Source of the DNA: CAZGYE01 sp964530165
Lineage (GTDB): Bacteria; Planctomycetota; Planctomycetia; Planctomycetales; Planctomycetaceae
NCBI GenBank assembly: GCA_964530165.1
Contig: CAZGYE010000265.1
Span: 1-8,224, forward strand
Reading direction: 5' to 3'
Length of the DNA stretch: 8,224 nucleotides
Shown: piece by piece, positions 1 through 7,604 of the stretch
How the letters are laid out: each line of letters opens with the position of its first letter
Numbering within the stretch: position 1 is the stretch's first letter
The notes under the pieces: generated by a model
Database searches by the model: none
Told to the model about the DNA's origin: nothing
Seen by the model: only the letters and a program-made list of their open reading frames with translations
Program-made: the position numbers and the translations under genes

Positions 1-43
1 TGCTCTTCCGTTCTGGAAGTCCTTCGTTTCCGCGCCTTCATCA

Positions 44-59
44 GGGGGCTGACGCCCCC
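44..59. repeat. GC-rich hairpin downstream of the archease gene
   Basis: A perfect 6-bp stem (GGGGGC at 44-49, GCCCCC at 54-59) closes a 4-nt loop (TGAC). It starts 28 bases past the archease stop codon (minus strand), so it could protect or end that transcript. No run of T follows it on the minus strand, so it is not a standard intrinsic terminator. A second small hairpin (CTTCC 5-9, GGAAG 15-19) lies beside it. Short GC palindromes of this kind resemble dispersed intergenic repeats, but the copy number cannot be judged from one window. Confidence 0.5.
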
Positions 60-86
60 CGCTCGCCGTTATTCTTGTCAATCGCG

Positions 87-497
87 CTAAATATCCACAA
101 TGACTTCCGCGCACCAGCCGTCGGCGGTTTGTTCCACCTTGAGATGATGGTACGTGATGGCCTTCACTTCGTGGCTGAGCCGGTGACGCCGGGGATCGAC
201 CGGTTCGCCGCGGGCAGAGGCCGCCAGTCCGGTGTCGCCCACGGTCACCGTGAACTCGGAAAAGAGGATGTGTTGGGTTTCGGATCGAAACAGCAGTTCG
301 TTCAGCCAATCGAAGAACAGGTAATCTTTCTGGCGGCCGTCGATTCGGAACGTCACCTCGCGCTGCGGGCGAACGGTGCCGAGGTCCTCGACCAGGGTCG
401 AGAACAATCCGCGCGCGGCATCGGCGAACAGCGCGTCGAGTCCGTCGGCTCGCACGCGGATTCCCAGATCGGCAGTGTGTTCGAAGGTTTCGTACAT
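87..497 (-). CDS. Archease family protein (RtcB RNA ligase activator)
   Basis: The 136-aa product matches archease in length and pattern. Archease is a small cytosolic protein that promotes guanylylation and turnover of the RNA ligase RtcB in tRNA splicing or RNA repair. Visible signatures are the N-terminal block MYETFEHTADLGIRV (HTAD at residues 7-10), FFDWLNELLF at 61-70, the EVKAITYHHLKV block at 110-121, and the acidic C-terminus VIVDI with Asp135. Asp10 and Asp135 fit the conserved acidic, metal-binding positions of the family. The frame stays open upstream to a Met at 551, but that adds a hydrophobic stretch unlike a cytosolic archease, so the Met at 497 is preferred even though no strong Shine-Dalgarno precedes it. 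It is divergent from the transporter at 575, with 77 bp between. No rtcB is visible here. Confidence 0.9.
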   Translation of the reverse strand: MYETFEHTADLGIRVRADGLDALFADAARGLFSTLVEDLGTVRPQREVTFRIDGRQKDYLFFDWLNELLFRSETQHILFSEFTVTVGDTGLAASARGEPVDPRRHRLSHEVKAITYHHLKVEQTADGWCAEVIVDI

Positions 498-574
498 TTC
501 TGTCGAGAGTAGAAAAACCGAGCAGGAAAGCAAGAATAAACGGAGCGACATCTTACGGAATTCCAGGAGCCGTT

Positions 575-1462
575 ATGAACCACGTTTCGCCGACGGCCGC
601 TGTGACGCGCGGCCGGCTGCTGGTGTTGCTGGCCGCGATTCTGTGGAGCACCAGCGGACTGTTCGTGAAGAGTCCGCCGCTGGCACTCTTGCCGGAAGCG
701 GAGCGCGGCCCGCTGTTGGCTTGTTACCGCGCGCTGTTTGCCGCTGCTTTTCTGCTGCCGTTTGTTCGACGCCGTTCGATCCGCTGGCGGCCGGCGCTGG
801 TTCCGATGGTCCTCTCGTTCACGGCCATGAACGTGTTGTTCGTGACAGCCCTCACGCGGACCACCGCGGCGGCGGCCATCTTCCTACAGTATACCAGTGT
901 GGTCTGGGCCTCTCTATTCGGACTCCTCTTTTTGCGGGAGCGCATCGATCGGGGCAACCTGCTGGCCCTGGTCCCGGCGGTGTGCGGCATTGTGTGGATT
1001 GTGGCCGGTGACTGGTCGAGCGAAAACTTTGCCGGCAATTTGATCGCCCTGGGCAGCGGCGCCTGCTATGCCGGAGTGGTCGTTTGCCTGCGCCGTCTGC
1101 GGGACGAAGACTCGACCTGGTTGGTGGCGTTGAACCACGCCGCCGCCGGCCTGATCTTGCTGCCTTGGGTGCTGTCAATTAACGTCCGGCTCGATTCGAC
1201 GACTCAGTGGACCTTAGTGGCGGCCTTCGGTGTGCTGCAGATGGGTGTGCCGTACGTCCTGTTTGCCCGCGGAGTCCGCTGGGTGAAAACGCAGGAGGCC
1301 GCACTGATTCCGTTGATCGAACCAATTTTGAATCCGCTGTGGGTCGCACTCATCTGGCACGAGACGGTTTCCGAAACGACCTGGATCGGCGGCGCCTTGA
1401 TCGTGGGCGGGCTGGCAACTCGCTATTTTCTGTTCCCGCTACGACCGGAAAAACCGGCGTGA
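575..1462 (+). CDS. EamA/DMT-family transporter
   Basis: The 295-aa product has the size and hydrophobicity of a ten-helix drug/metabolite transporter, with two tandem EamA repeats at about residues 14-145 and 155-286. Typical marks are LWSTSGLFVK in helix 1, the TAAAAIFLQYTSVVW segment near 97-111, an LRER motif after helix 4 (120-123), and the second-repeat counterpart PLIEPILNPLWVALIWHE (246-263), whose EP and HE acidic residues are usual in the family. Members export amino acids, metabolites or drugs across the inner membrane; the substrate cannot be read from sequence. The start is well supported: AGGAG at 565-569 lies 5 nt before the ATG. The gene stands alone between the divergent archease gene and the HD-GYP gene, 139 bp downstream. 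No terminator hairpin was seen after the stop. Confidence 0.9.
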   Translation: MNHVSPTAAVTRGRLLVLLAAILWSTSGLFVKSPPLALLPEAERGPLLACYRALFAAAFLLPFVRRRSIRWRPALVPMVLSFTAMNVLFVTALTRTTAAAAIFLQYTSVVWASLFGLLFLRERIDRGNLLALVPAVCGIVWIVAGDWSSENFAGNLIALGSGACYAGVVVCLRRLRDEDSTWLVALNHAAAGLILLPWVLSINVRLDSTTQWTLVAAFGVLQMGVPYVLFARGVRWVKTQEAALIPLIEPILNPLWVALIWHETVSETTWIGGALIVGGLATRYFLFPLRPEKPA

Positions 1463-1601
1463 TCCGACCGGCGGTGCGACGAATCGGAACGAGAAGTGAT
1501 TCCGGTCAAGGGCACGATTTGCCTCACACAGCCCAATGGCCTACGTTTGCATACGGGCCGCGCTTTGCCGATCGATCCTTCCCGCGAGCATTCGAAGTTC
1601 C

Positions 1602-2876
1602 ATGCCGCAGACCCAAGTTCCATCCCGTTCACACAGCAGCCGGTTTGCTTCGATCAGCGTTTCCGGTCTACGTGTCGGTGTGACGCTGCGCTCCCCGATC
1701 TACGACGATCGCGAAGAGTCTAACGTCCTGCTGCTGGCGTCGGGAACGACCATCACGGCGAGCCTGCTCAACCGGCTCCGAAGCCGGGGCGTTTCGAGGG
1801 TCCGCGTTCTCCGCAGTGAGCTGGGCCGAGTGACCGCGCTGGCCGGCCACGGTGCGAAGAAACGGGCCACGTCTCCGCCGCGACCCATCCAACCCGAAGT
1901 GGAACGAACGGCCGACAGCCGATGGACCAGGTCGCCACGATCCCTGATGAACAAAGTTCGGCAGCACGGAACGACCAACTACGAGAGCGCGCGAACACAA
2001 AAATTCGCCGCCAATTACCGGCAATCGGTCACTCAGATCGAGACGCTCTTCGACGGACTCGCCACCGGCGACGTGGGCGATGCGGCCAAGATGACAGCAA
2101 TTTCCAGTGAATCACTGGTCAAGATTACCGAGGACCTCGATCTGTTCGTGGCGATGGGTTTGCAGCCGGCCAGCGACAAATACCCGTGCAAACACAGCCT
2201 GCAGACGGGAATGCTCGCCCTCTCGGTCGGCACGATTCTGGGGCTGAGGGCCGAAGAGCTCATCGAGCTGGGAATCGGCTGTCTCGTCCACGACGCCGGC
2301 ATGCTGCGTATCAATCAGAATTTGTTCCACTCGGAGAAGGTCCTCGGCCAAATCGAATTCCTGGAAATCACCAAGCACTCCACCATGACCTACGACCTGA
2401 TGTGCGGTGTGAAGGACGTGCCGACCGGGTCGCGGATGGTCGCCTACCAGATGCACGAACGGTGCGACGGTTCCGGCTATCCCCGGGGCCGGCAGGGCAG
2501 CCAGATTCATCCCCTGGCAAAAATCGCCGCCGTCGCCGACGTATTCGTCGCGCTCATTTCGCCCAGGCCGCATCGTCCCGGTCTACTGCCCTACCACGCC
2601 ATGGAGCAAATCGTCCACGGCGCGCGCCAGGGATTGTACGACCCGGCCGTCGTCCGCGGTCTGTTGTACACCGTGTCGCTGTTTCCGATCGGATCGTATG
2701 TCGAACTGAACGACGGCCAGGTCGGCAAGGTGGTTCGCGCCAACGGAGAATCGTACACCCAGCCGGTCGTCGAGGCGTGGAGGTCGGGTCTGCCGGAGCT
2801 GCGACCCGAAACCATCGATCTCCGTGACGAGACTGAGGTTCAAATCGTCCGCGCTCTGACTGAAACGCCGCAATAG
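1602..2876 (+). CDS. HD-GYP-type phosphohydrolase-like protein (variant active site)
   Basis: This 424-aa protein (from ATG 1602) has an N-terminal module at about residues 20-75 (LRVGVTLRSPIYDD, then LLLASGTTIT and RSRGVSRVRVL), a basic linker, an HD-GYP domain at about 180-345, and a C-terminal segment starting FPIGSYVELNDG. HD-GYP enzymes hydrolyse cyclic di-GMP. Visible parts are His198, the HD pair in LVHDAG (230-231), His259, HERCDGSGYPRG with GYP at 292-294, and Asp313 in AVADVF. Several signature residues differ: HDAGM instead of HDxGK, MHE instead of HHE, ADVFVAL instead of ADxFDAL, and PRPHRP instead of RPYR. No receiver domain or membrane helix is seen. An in-frame ATG at 1536 would add 22 unusual residues; neither start has a good Shine-Dalgarno. 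Family membership is confident, but full catalytic activity is not. Confidence 0.88.
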   Translation: MPQTQVPSRSHSSRFASISVSGLRVGVTLRSPIYDDREESNVLLLASGTTITASLLNRLRSRGVSRVRVLRSELGRVTALAGHGAKKRATSPPRPIQPEVERTADSRWTRSPRSLMNKVRQHGTTNYESARTQKFAANYRQSVTQIETLFDGLATGDVGDAAKMTAISSESLVKITEDLDLFVAMGLQPASDKYPCKHSLQTGMLALSVGTILGLRAEELIELGIGCLVHDAGMLRINQNLFHSEKVLGQIEFLEITKHSTMTYDLMCGVKDVPTGSRMVAYQMHERCDGSGYPRGRQGSQIHPLAKIAAVADVFVALISPRPHRPGLLPYHAMEQIVHGARQGLYDPAVVRGLLYTVSLFPIGSYVELNDGQVGKVVRANGESYTQPVVEAWRSGLPELRPETIDLRDETEVQIVRALTETPQ

Positions 2877-2921
2877 TGGACCTTCAAAGTGGGGAGGGCT
2901 TGTCGCGGAATTTGGCGGAAT

Positions 2922-4352
2922 TCAGGTCCGCCCGACCAGCACAACGCCCACGTCCATGACGTTGGTGTGAGTCGGTCCCGTTTTCAGCAACCCGCCGGTT
3001 TGTTCAAAAAACCGATACGAGTTGTTGATCGCCAGATAGTCGGCCGGCAGGAGTTGCCGCGAGCGGGCGGCTTGGAGAACGTCCGCGTCGGCGACGGCCC
3101 CGGCTGCGTCGGTCGGACCATCCTCGCCGTCAGTCCCTCCGGAAAGCAAGACGATGTGCTCCAGCCCGTCATCCCACAACTGTTCGAGTCCGGCGAGCAC
3201 GACTTCCTGGTTTCGGCCCCCTTTGCGTGGTTGGTCGCTTTTTGCCAGATGAACCACCGTCTCTCCGCCCCACAGGACGCACGCGGGCGCAGCGACCGGA
3301 TCGCCGGAGTCGCGGACCGTTCTGCTCAAGTCCGCCAATTCACGTCCGACGGCCCGCGCCTCGCCCGCGTTCCGCGACCCCAAGGAATGAACACGGTAAC
3401 CAAGCTCTTTCGCCCGGTGTGAGGCGGCACCCAGCGCCGCCGCGTTGTTGCCGATGACGTGATTGCTGAGCGTCTGTGGAATCGGCTCCGGCGGTTCCGA
3501 TTTCTCCGCCGCCAGGGAAAGAGTATCCATGACCGATGGCGGCACGGCAGTAGCCGGCGGATCGTACTTCTGCAAAATGGCCCGTGCATCGGCGGCGGTT
3601 GACGCATCGGCCACGGTCGGTCCCGAGGCAATGACGTCCAGCGGATCGCCGATCACATCGGAAATAATCAGCACGAGCACCTGCCCCGCGCCGCACGCAC
3701 GGGCCAGATGGCCACCCTTAATCCGCGAGAGCTGTTTGCGTACGCAATTCAGCTCGTTGATCGTCGCGCCGGCGTGCATCAGAAACCGCGTGACCGCTTG
3801 CTTGTCTTCCAAAGTGATCTGCGGAACCGGCGCCGGCAGCAGCGCGCTGCCGCCGCCGGAGATCAGGATCACGCACAGATCGTTCGCCCGCAACTGCGAG
3901 ACGATCTCGAGAATCTTGAGCGATCCTTCGACGCCCTCGCGAGTCGGTTCGTTCAATCCGGCGGGCCGGGCGGCGTGCAGGTGGATCTTTTCCAGCCGAC
4001 GCACGCAATCCGCGGGAACGTTCACCCAGCCGAACACCTTCTCGTGCAGAACGTCTTCTCCGACGGCCCGTTCGAACGCCGCCGCCATTCCCGCTCCCGC
4101 CTTGCCGGCGCCGACGACGGCCACACGATTCCAGTCAGCCAACGGGAACTCGCGGCCACAGATCACCAGTGTCGTGCCGGTGATCGACACCGCGTCTCGA
4201 ACCAATCGCTCGGACCCGACAGCATCGACCCCGGCCCGCCAAATCGACTCGGCATCTCGACGCAATGGCAATCGCTGTTTCACGTCACTGCCCTGACCCA
4301 GCCACATAAAATTGTGGAATTGCACCCAGCTTGCATGAAACAGGGACACCAT
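2922..4352 (-). CDS. Glycerate 2-kinase (GckA/TtuD type, MOFRL domain)
   Basis: The product (476 aa from the first ATG) is a class II glycerate kinase, which phosphorylates D-glycerate with ATP to 2-phosphoglycerate and feeds lower glycolysis from glyoxylate or serine breakdown. Residues 30-290 form the N-terminal glycerate kinase domain, with VAVVGAGKAG (78-87; Lys84 fits the catalytic lysine), ISGGGSALLPAP (164-175) and SDVIGDPLDVIASGPT (231-246). The C-terminal MOFRL domain carries GGETVV (362-367), KGGRNQE (377-383; Arg380 probably catalytic), SGGTDGEDGPTDAAGA (404-419) and TGPTHTNVMD (458-467). The start is unsure: the first 24 residues are not family-like, and ATG 4307 or GTG 4283 (AGGGCAG upstream) are possible. 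The gene is convergent with the HD-GYP gene, with 45 bp between stops and no clear terminator hairpin. Confidence 0.93.
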   Translation of the reverse strand: MVSLFHASWVQFHNFMWLGQGSDVKQRLPLRRDAESIWRAGVDAVGSERLVRDAVSITGTTLVICGREFPLADWNRVAVVGAGKAGAGMAAAFERAVGEDVLHEKVFGWVNVPADCVRRLEKIHLHAARPAGLNEPTREGVEGSLKILEIVSQLRANDLCVILISGGGSALLPAPVPQITLEDKQAVTRFLMHAGATINELNCVRKQLSRIKGGHLARACGAGQVLVLIISDVIGDPLDVIASGPTVADASTAADARAILQKYDPPATAVPPSVMDTLSLAAEKSEPPEPIPQTLSNHVIGNNAAALGAASHRAKELGYRVHSLGSRNAGEARAVGRELADLSRTVRDSGDPVAAPACVLWGGETVVHLAKSDQPRKGGRNQEVVLAGLEQLWDDGLEHIVLLSGGTDGEDGPTDAAGAVADADVLQAARSRQLLPADYLAINNSYRFFEQTGGLLKTGPTHTNVMDVGVVLVGRT

Positions 4353-4481
4353 TCAAGCGGCAAGAGGCCAAAATTCGCCTTCGGTCCGGGTGGCTTCTAT
4401 GAAAGCCCGTTGCGTGTCAAGTTTCAGGAAGTTTTTCCGAACCGAAGGAACGATGGTGGCCCATTCTTCTATTCGAGTTGC

Positions 4482-4502
4482 GTAGGGCCGGGTCTCCCGG
4501 CC
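4482..4502 (+). repeat. GTAG-headed REP-like hairpin
   Basis: The tetranucleotide GTAG (4482-4485) abuts a perfect 7-bp stem, GGCCGGG (4486-4492) and CCCGGCC (4496-4502), around a TCT loop. A GTAG head directly 5' of a GC-rich hairpin is the known design of REP sequences mobilised by REP-associated Y1 transposases (RAYT, IS200/IS605-related). The element ends at 7601-7622 and 7655-7676 have the same design with a different stem (GTAG, 7-bp stem, TCCT loop), which argues against chance. No transposase gene is visible, so membership of a REP family is inferred. Confidence 0.55.
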
Positions 4503-5078
4503 ATCAACCATGCCCCGCTGCCAAGAAAATCGTCCGGTACAACCGGCCCGACCTGACTGCAAAAACAGGGGTTGGCGAACATCGTGGTGCGTTGAAGCGC
4601 CTCGTTCCGGTTGATAGGACTCGATGCCAGCGAGATCTGTACACTACTCGGTCCGAATCTCACGGAAAATTTGATCTTGAGCGTTCACCATCGCTTTGTG
4701 GTATGTGCGTCCTGTGAACGGTTACGGCTGCATCATGTGCCATGGCGAATGTGCCGAGGGCAAAGACTTTGCTTTCTTTAATGACAGGATGTCACAGCGC
4801 TTCGCACTGTCCATTGCACTTCGCAGAGGAGGTCAAACTGATTGCAAGTCCACAACAAACACGAGTTCCTGCGAATTCCGCTCGGAAGGTTGAGTTCGGC
4901 CCAACGCATCAATTCGACTTTCAGGGCGGGTTTGTGCGATGGCAGCAGGTGGTCAAATCGAGGTCACCAGAATTCATTCCCATTCAACCAATTCCTGTGT
5001 AAGGATTGCCGAGTCGTACCGTCATCAAAATGTCCGCGATTGGCGTTCTCAAACATTTTGACATTTCAATTTCGAACC

Positions 5079-5083
5079 GGAGG
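5079..5083 (+). promoter_or_regulatory. Shine-Dalgarno site of the TVP38 gene
   Basis: GGAGG lies 2 nt before the first ATG (5086) and 5 nt before the second (5089) of an ATGATG pair. The spacing favours initiation at 5089. Confidence 0.7.
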
Positions 5084-5088
5084 TCATG

Positions 5089-5892
5089 ATGACCCAGCAG
5101 CCACACGAACAAGTCAATTCAAGTTCATCCCAGTCGCATGACAACACTTCGGCTGTCGTTCCGGCAACCGAGAACTCCGGAAGCAGCATGAAGATCGTCG
5201 TGGGCGTCGTGCTGGTCATCCTGATAGGCTTGGCATACGTCTATCGCGATTCACTCTCGCTAGCGGCGTTGGCCGAGCGGGAAACGCAACTCAAGGAGCT
5301 TCAGCAAGCCCAACCTCTGCTGGTGATCGGAGCCGCATTTGTGGCGTATGTGCTGGTCACAGGTTTGTCGCTGCCCGGTGCAGCCTTCATGACACTGGTG
5401 ATGGGCTGGTACTTTGGTTTCGCGTGCAGCGTTGGTCTCGTCAGCTTTGCTTCAACAGCGGGCGCGACGATGGCGTTCCTGCTGAGTCGATACCTGTTCC
5501 GCGACGTTGTCCAGTCGAAATTCGGCGACCGGCTGAAAACATTCAACGAGGCTCTGGACCGGGAAGGCGCCTTCTATCTGTTTTCCCTGCGGCTGATTCC
5601 CGCCGTGCCGTTTTTCGTTATCAACGTAGTGATGGGCCTGACCCGGATTCGCACGTGGACGTACTGGTGGGTCAGCCAGATCGGCATGCTGGCCGGGACT
5701 GCCGTTTACTGCTACGCCGGCTCGCGCGTGCCCAACCTACAGGCACTCGCCGATAAGGGAGCGGGAGCGGTATTCACTACGTCACAACTCACGCAGATCA
5801 CGATCGCATTCGTTCTGCTGGGCGTGTTTCCAATCACTCTCAAGAAACTGATGGCGTTCTTTTCACACAAACAATCAGCCGCCACCGTGTGA
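5089..5892 (+). CDS. TVP38/TMEM64 (VTT/DedA superfamily) membrane protein
   Basis: A 267-aa integral membrane protein (268 aa if ATG 5086 is used). A hydrophilic Q/N/S-rich N-terminus of about 33 residues precedes a first helix (KIVVGVVLVILIGLAYVY, about 35-52). The VTT domain follows at about 75-215: LSLPGAAFMTLVMGWYFG (re-entrant-like Gly/Pro segment), a small-residue helix SFASTAGATMAFLLSRY, and the signature FSLRLIPAVPFFVINVVMG with its R-P-P-N-G spacing. A last helix (TIAFVLLGVFPITL) precedes the short basic tail. Superfamily members act as lipid scramblases or flippases; the substrate here is unknown. Start choice rests on GGAGG spacing. The lipoprotein gene begins 70 bp downstream on the same strand with no terminator between, so co-transcription is likely. 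Confidence 0.9.
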   Translation: MTQQPHEQVNSSSSQSHDNTSAVVPATENSGSSMKIVVGVVLVILIGLAYVYRDSLSLAALAERETQLKELQQAQPLLVIGAAFVAYVLVTGLSLPGAAFMTLVMGWYFGFACSVGLVSFASTAGATMAFLLSRYLFRDVVQSKFGDRLKTFNEALDREGAFYLFSLRLIPAVPFFVINVVMGLTRIRTWTYWWVSQIGMLAGTAVYCYAGSRVPNLQALADKGAGAVFTTSQLTQITIAFVLLGVFPITLKKLMAFFSHKQSAATV

Positions 5893-5962
5893 CGAGCTGT
5901 ACCAGCCCGCATCCGTATGGCACCAGACATTGCGATTGGAAGACAGATATTGGAATCCAAGG

Positions 5963-7492
5963 ATGGTCGTGACCACATTCCGCAATCATTCCACCAGAAT
6001 TCGCGACGGCTTCGTCGTTCTCCTGACGGTGTTGGTCGCGGTGTGCGGAGTGCCGGGATGCTCGACGATTCGGCGTGGCCCGAATCTCAAGCAAATCTAC
6101 GAAGCCCGTGCCCGTCACCACGGCCCCGAACGTCGGCCTGTCATTGTGATTCCGGGTATCCTTGGCTCGCGACTCGAAGAAGCAGGAACGGGCACTGTCG
6201 TTTGGGGCGCGTTTGATGGCAAGTACGCCCATCCAAATCGACCAGATGGGGCGCGTTTGACCGCATTGCCCATGCAGTTAGGGCGGCCGTTGAAAACGCT
6301 CCGCGACGACGTCGTACCCATCAGCGTGCTGAGGACATTGGATGTCAATCTCCTGTTTGTCCCAATTCGGGCTCAGGCCTATGCGGGAATCATGCAAGCG
6401 CTGGGTGTGGGGGGATTTCAGGATACCAGCATATCGGGCATCGACTACGGTGAGGACCACTTCACGTGTTTCCAATTCCCCTATGACTGGCGGCGCGACA
6501 ATGCCGAAAACGCGGCTCGACTGCACGAGTTCATTCTTGAAAAGCAACGCTTCGTCCGGGGCGAAATCGAACGCCGATACGGCGTCTCGGACGCGGATGT
6601 GAAATTCGATCTCGTGGCGCATTCGATGGGCGGACTGCTCACACGCTATTATCTGCGTTACGGCGCTCAGCCGCTGCCGGACGACGGATCTCTGCCCGAA
6701 CTGACCTGGGAGGGAGCCCAACACGTCGATCGGGTGATCATCGTCGGCACACCGAATTCCGGGTCGATCCAAGCGGTCAAATCGATGCTCGAAGGCGACA
6801 AGGAAGCGCTGATTCTCCCACGTTATCCCGCCGCGGTGCTCGGCACGATGCCGGCTGCGTACCAGTTGATGCCGCGTTCCAGCGAGCAGACCGTTGTCGT
6901 CGGAACCGGCGATCAGACTGATCCAGTCGATCTGTACGATCCGGCGGTCTGGGAGCAAATGGAATGGGGATTGGCCGACCCGCGTCAGGAGAAGATTCTG
7001 AAATGGCTGCTGCCGGACGTTGCCGACCCCGACAACCGACGCGCAATTGCCCTCGATCATCTTCGCAAGTGTCTGAAAAAGGCGAAGCAGTTTCAGGACG
7101 CGCTGGACGTTCCGGCAGCGCCGCCAGCGACGGTCCATCTGCAATTGCTTGCCGGAGATGCCATCGAGACGCCGTCGGTCGTGCGATTCGATCCCCGACG
7201 CCGAAAACTAAAGGTGCTCCGCAAGAGTGCGGGCGACGGTTTGGTCACTCGCAAGAGCGCCCTGATGGACCAACGCACGCCCGAACAACGACACGAGGAA
7301 TTGCAGAGTCCAATCCGCTGGGAACGGGTGACGTTTATCTTTGACGATCATCTGGGCATGACGGGAAACCCGCAGTTTGTCGACAACGTTTTGTATTCGC
7401 TGCTGGAAGAACCAAGAACTCAACAACCGTTGCCGTCCGGTCCAGACGGCGTTCGCGAGGCGGCAGATTTGGAGACGCCGCCCAAACCGTAA
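5963..7492 (+). CDS. LCAT-like alpha/beta hydrolase lipoprotein (lipase/acyltransferase)
   Basis: The 509-aa product starts with a lipoprotein signal peptide: an Arg-containing N-region, hydrophobic FVVLLTVLVAVC, and lipobox VPGC with Cys33, so it is predicted to be membrane-anchored and exported. The mature part is an alpha/beta hydrolase of the lecithin:cholesterol acyltransferase family, which cleave or transfer acyl chains of phospholipids. Visible are the oxyanion segment VIVIPGILGS (60-69), the family motif FPYDWR (172-177), the nucleophile elbow VAHSMGG (Ser221), Asp425 in GDGLVT, and His463 in DDHLGMTGNP. The C-terminal end is Pro-rich. The frame opens at a TTG at 5930, but ATG 5963 gives a cleaner signal peptide and has GGAA 7 nt upstream. 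It lies 70 bp after the TVP38 gene. The substrate could be phospholipid or another acyl ester. Confidence 0.88.
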   Translation: MVVTTFRNHSTRIRDGFVVLLTVLVAVCGVPGCSTIRRGPNLKQIYEARARHHGPERRPVIVIPGILGSRLEEAGTGTVVWGAFDGKYAHPNRPDGARLTALPMQLGRPLKTLRDDVVPISVLRTLDVNLLFVPIRAQAYAGIMQALGVGGFQDTSISGIDYGEDHFTCFQFPYDWRRDNAENAARLHEFILEKQRFVRGEIERRYGVSDADVKFDLVAHSMGGLLTRYYLRYGAQPLPDDGSLPELTWEGAQHVDRVIIVGTPNSGSIQAVKSMLEGDKEALILPRYPAAVLGTMPAAYQLMPRSSEQTVVVGTGDQTDPVDLYDPAVWEQMEWGLADPRQEKILKWLLPDVADPDNRRAIALDHLRKCLKKAKQFQDALDVPAAPPATVHLQLLAGDAIETPSVVRFDPRRRKLKVLRKSAGDGLVTRKSALMDQRTPEQRHEELQSPIRWERVTFIFDDHLGMTGNPQFVDNVLYSLLEEPRTQQPLPSGPDGVREAADLETPPKP

Positions 7493-7553
7493 CCCGTCGA
7501 TCGCGATCGCACCAACAGGAGGCGTCGCACCGACAACCGAAAGGAATCATGCT

Positions 7554-7604
7554 ATGTCTACACCAATGACGCTTCTCACTCGATCAAAGAAGAAGTTACT
7601 GTAG
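7554..7604 (+). CDS. 16-aa micro-ORF ending in the inverted-repeat element
   Basis: ATG 7554 has AAGGA at 7541-7545 (8 nt spacing) and encodes the basic peptide MSTPMTLLTRSKKKLL. Its stop codon TAG (7602-7604) is supplied by the GTAG end of the 76-bp element, so the frame was open at the insertion point. Deleting the element and one TTACT copy in thought lets the frame run on to about 7916, but that extension resembles no family I recognise. It may be the 5' remnant of a disrupted gene, a leader peptide or chance. Confidence 0.25.
   Translation: MSTPMTLLTRSKKKLL

Larger units (their letters stand above)
4353..5085. other. Intergenic stretch without a convincing gene
   Basis: About 730 bp between the glycerate kinase start and the TVP38 gene. 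Short open frames occur on both strands (for example 4353-4562 minus and 4742-5002 plus), but none shows a family motif, a convincing Shine-Dalgarno or a protein-like composition. The segment contains the GTAG-headed hairpin at 4482-4502, a 13-base palindrome GCAAAGACTTTGC at 4760-4772 followed by a T-rich stretch, and a 7-bp inverted repeat (CGTTCAC 4682-4688, GTGAACG 4714-4720). It reads as less GC-rich than the flanking genes. It must hold the promoters for the genes on both sides, but no clear -35/-10 pair could be assigned. Confidence 0.6.

Noticed and set aside
498..551. N-terminal extension of archease resembling a signal peptide
   Set aside because: Archease is cytosolic and its conserved sequence begins at the Met at 497; the extension lacks a ribosome site.
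2905..2923. Near-tandem repeat GCGGAATTT / GCGGAATTC overlapping the glycerate kinase stop
   Set aside because: Two imperfect 9-bp copies only; no functional context.
4353..4562. 69-aa minus-strand open frame ending directly before the glycerate kinase start
   Set aside because: It reads through the GTAG-headed hairpin, has no recognisable motif or Shine-Dalgarno, and is most simply the translation of a repeat and spacer DNA.
4682..4720. 7-bp inverted repeat CGTTCAC / GTGAACG with a 25-bp gap
   Set aside because: Short arms and a long gap; expected by chance in a 700-bp spacer.
4742..5002. 86-aa plus-strand open frame upstream of the TVP38 gene
   Set aside because: No ribosome site, no family pattern, unconvincing composition; other frames here are equally open.
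5058..5063. TTGACA as a possible -35 box for the TVP38 gene
   Set aside because: A -10 box at normal spacing would fall on the Shine-Dalgarno site, so it cannot be the promoter of this gene.
7498..7509. 12-bp palindrome CGATCGCGATCG containing the HIP1-like octamer GCGATCGC
   Set aside because: A single copy just after a stop codon in GC-rich DNA; no sign of a repeat family or operator.
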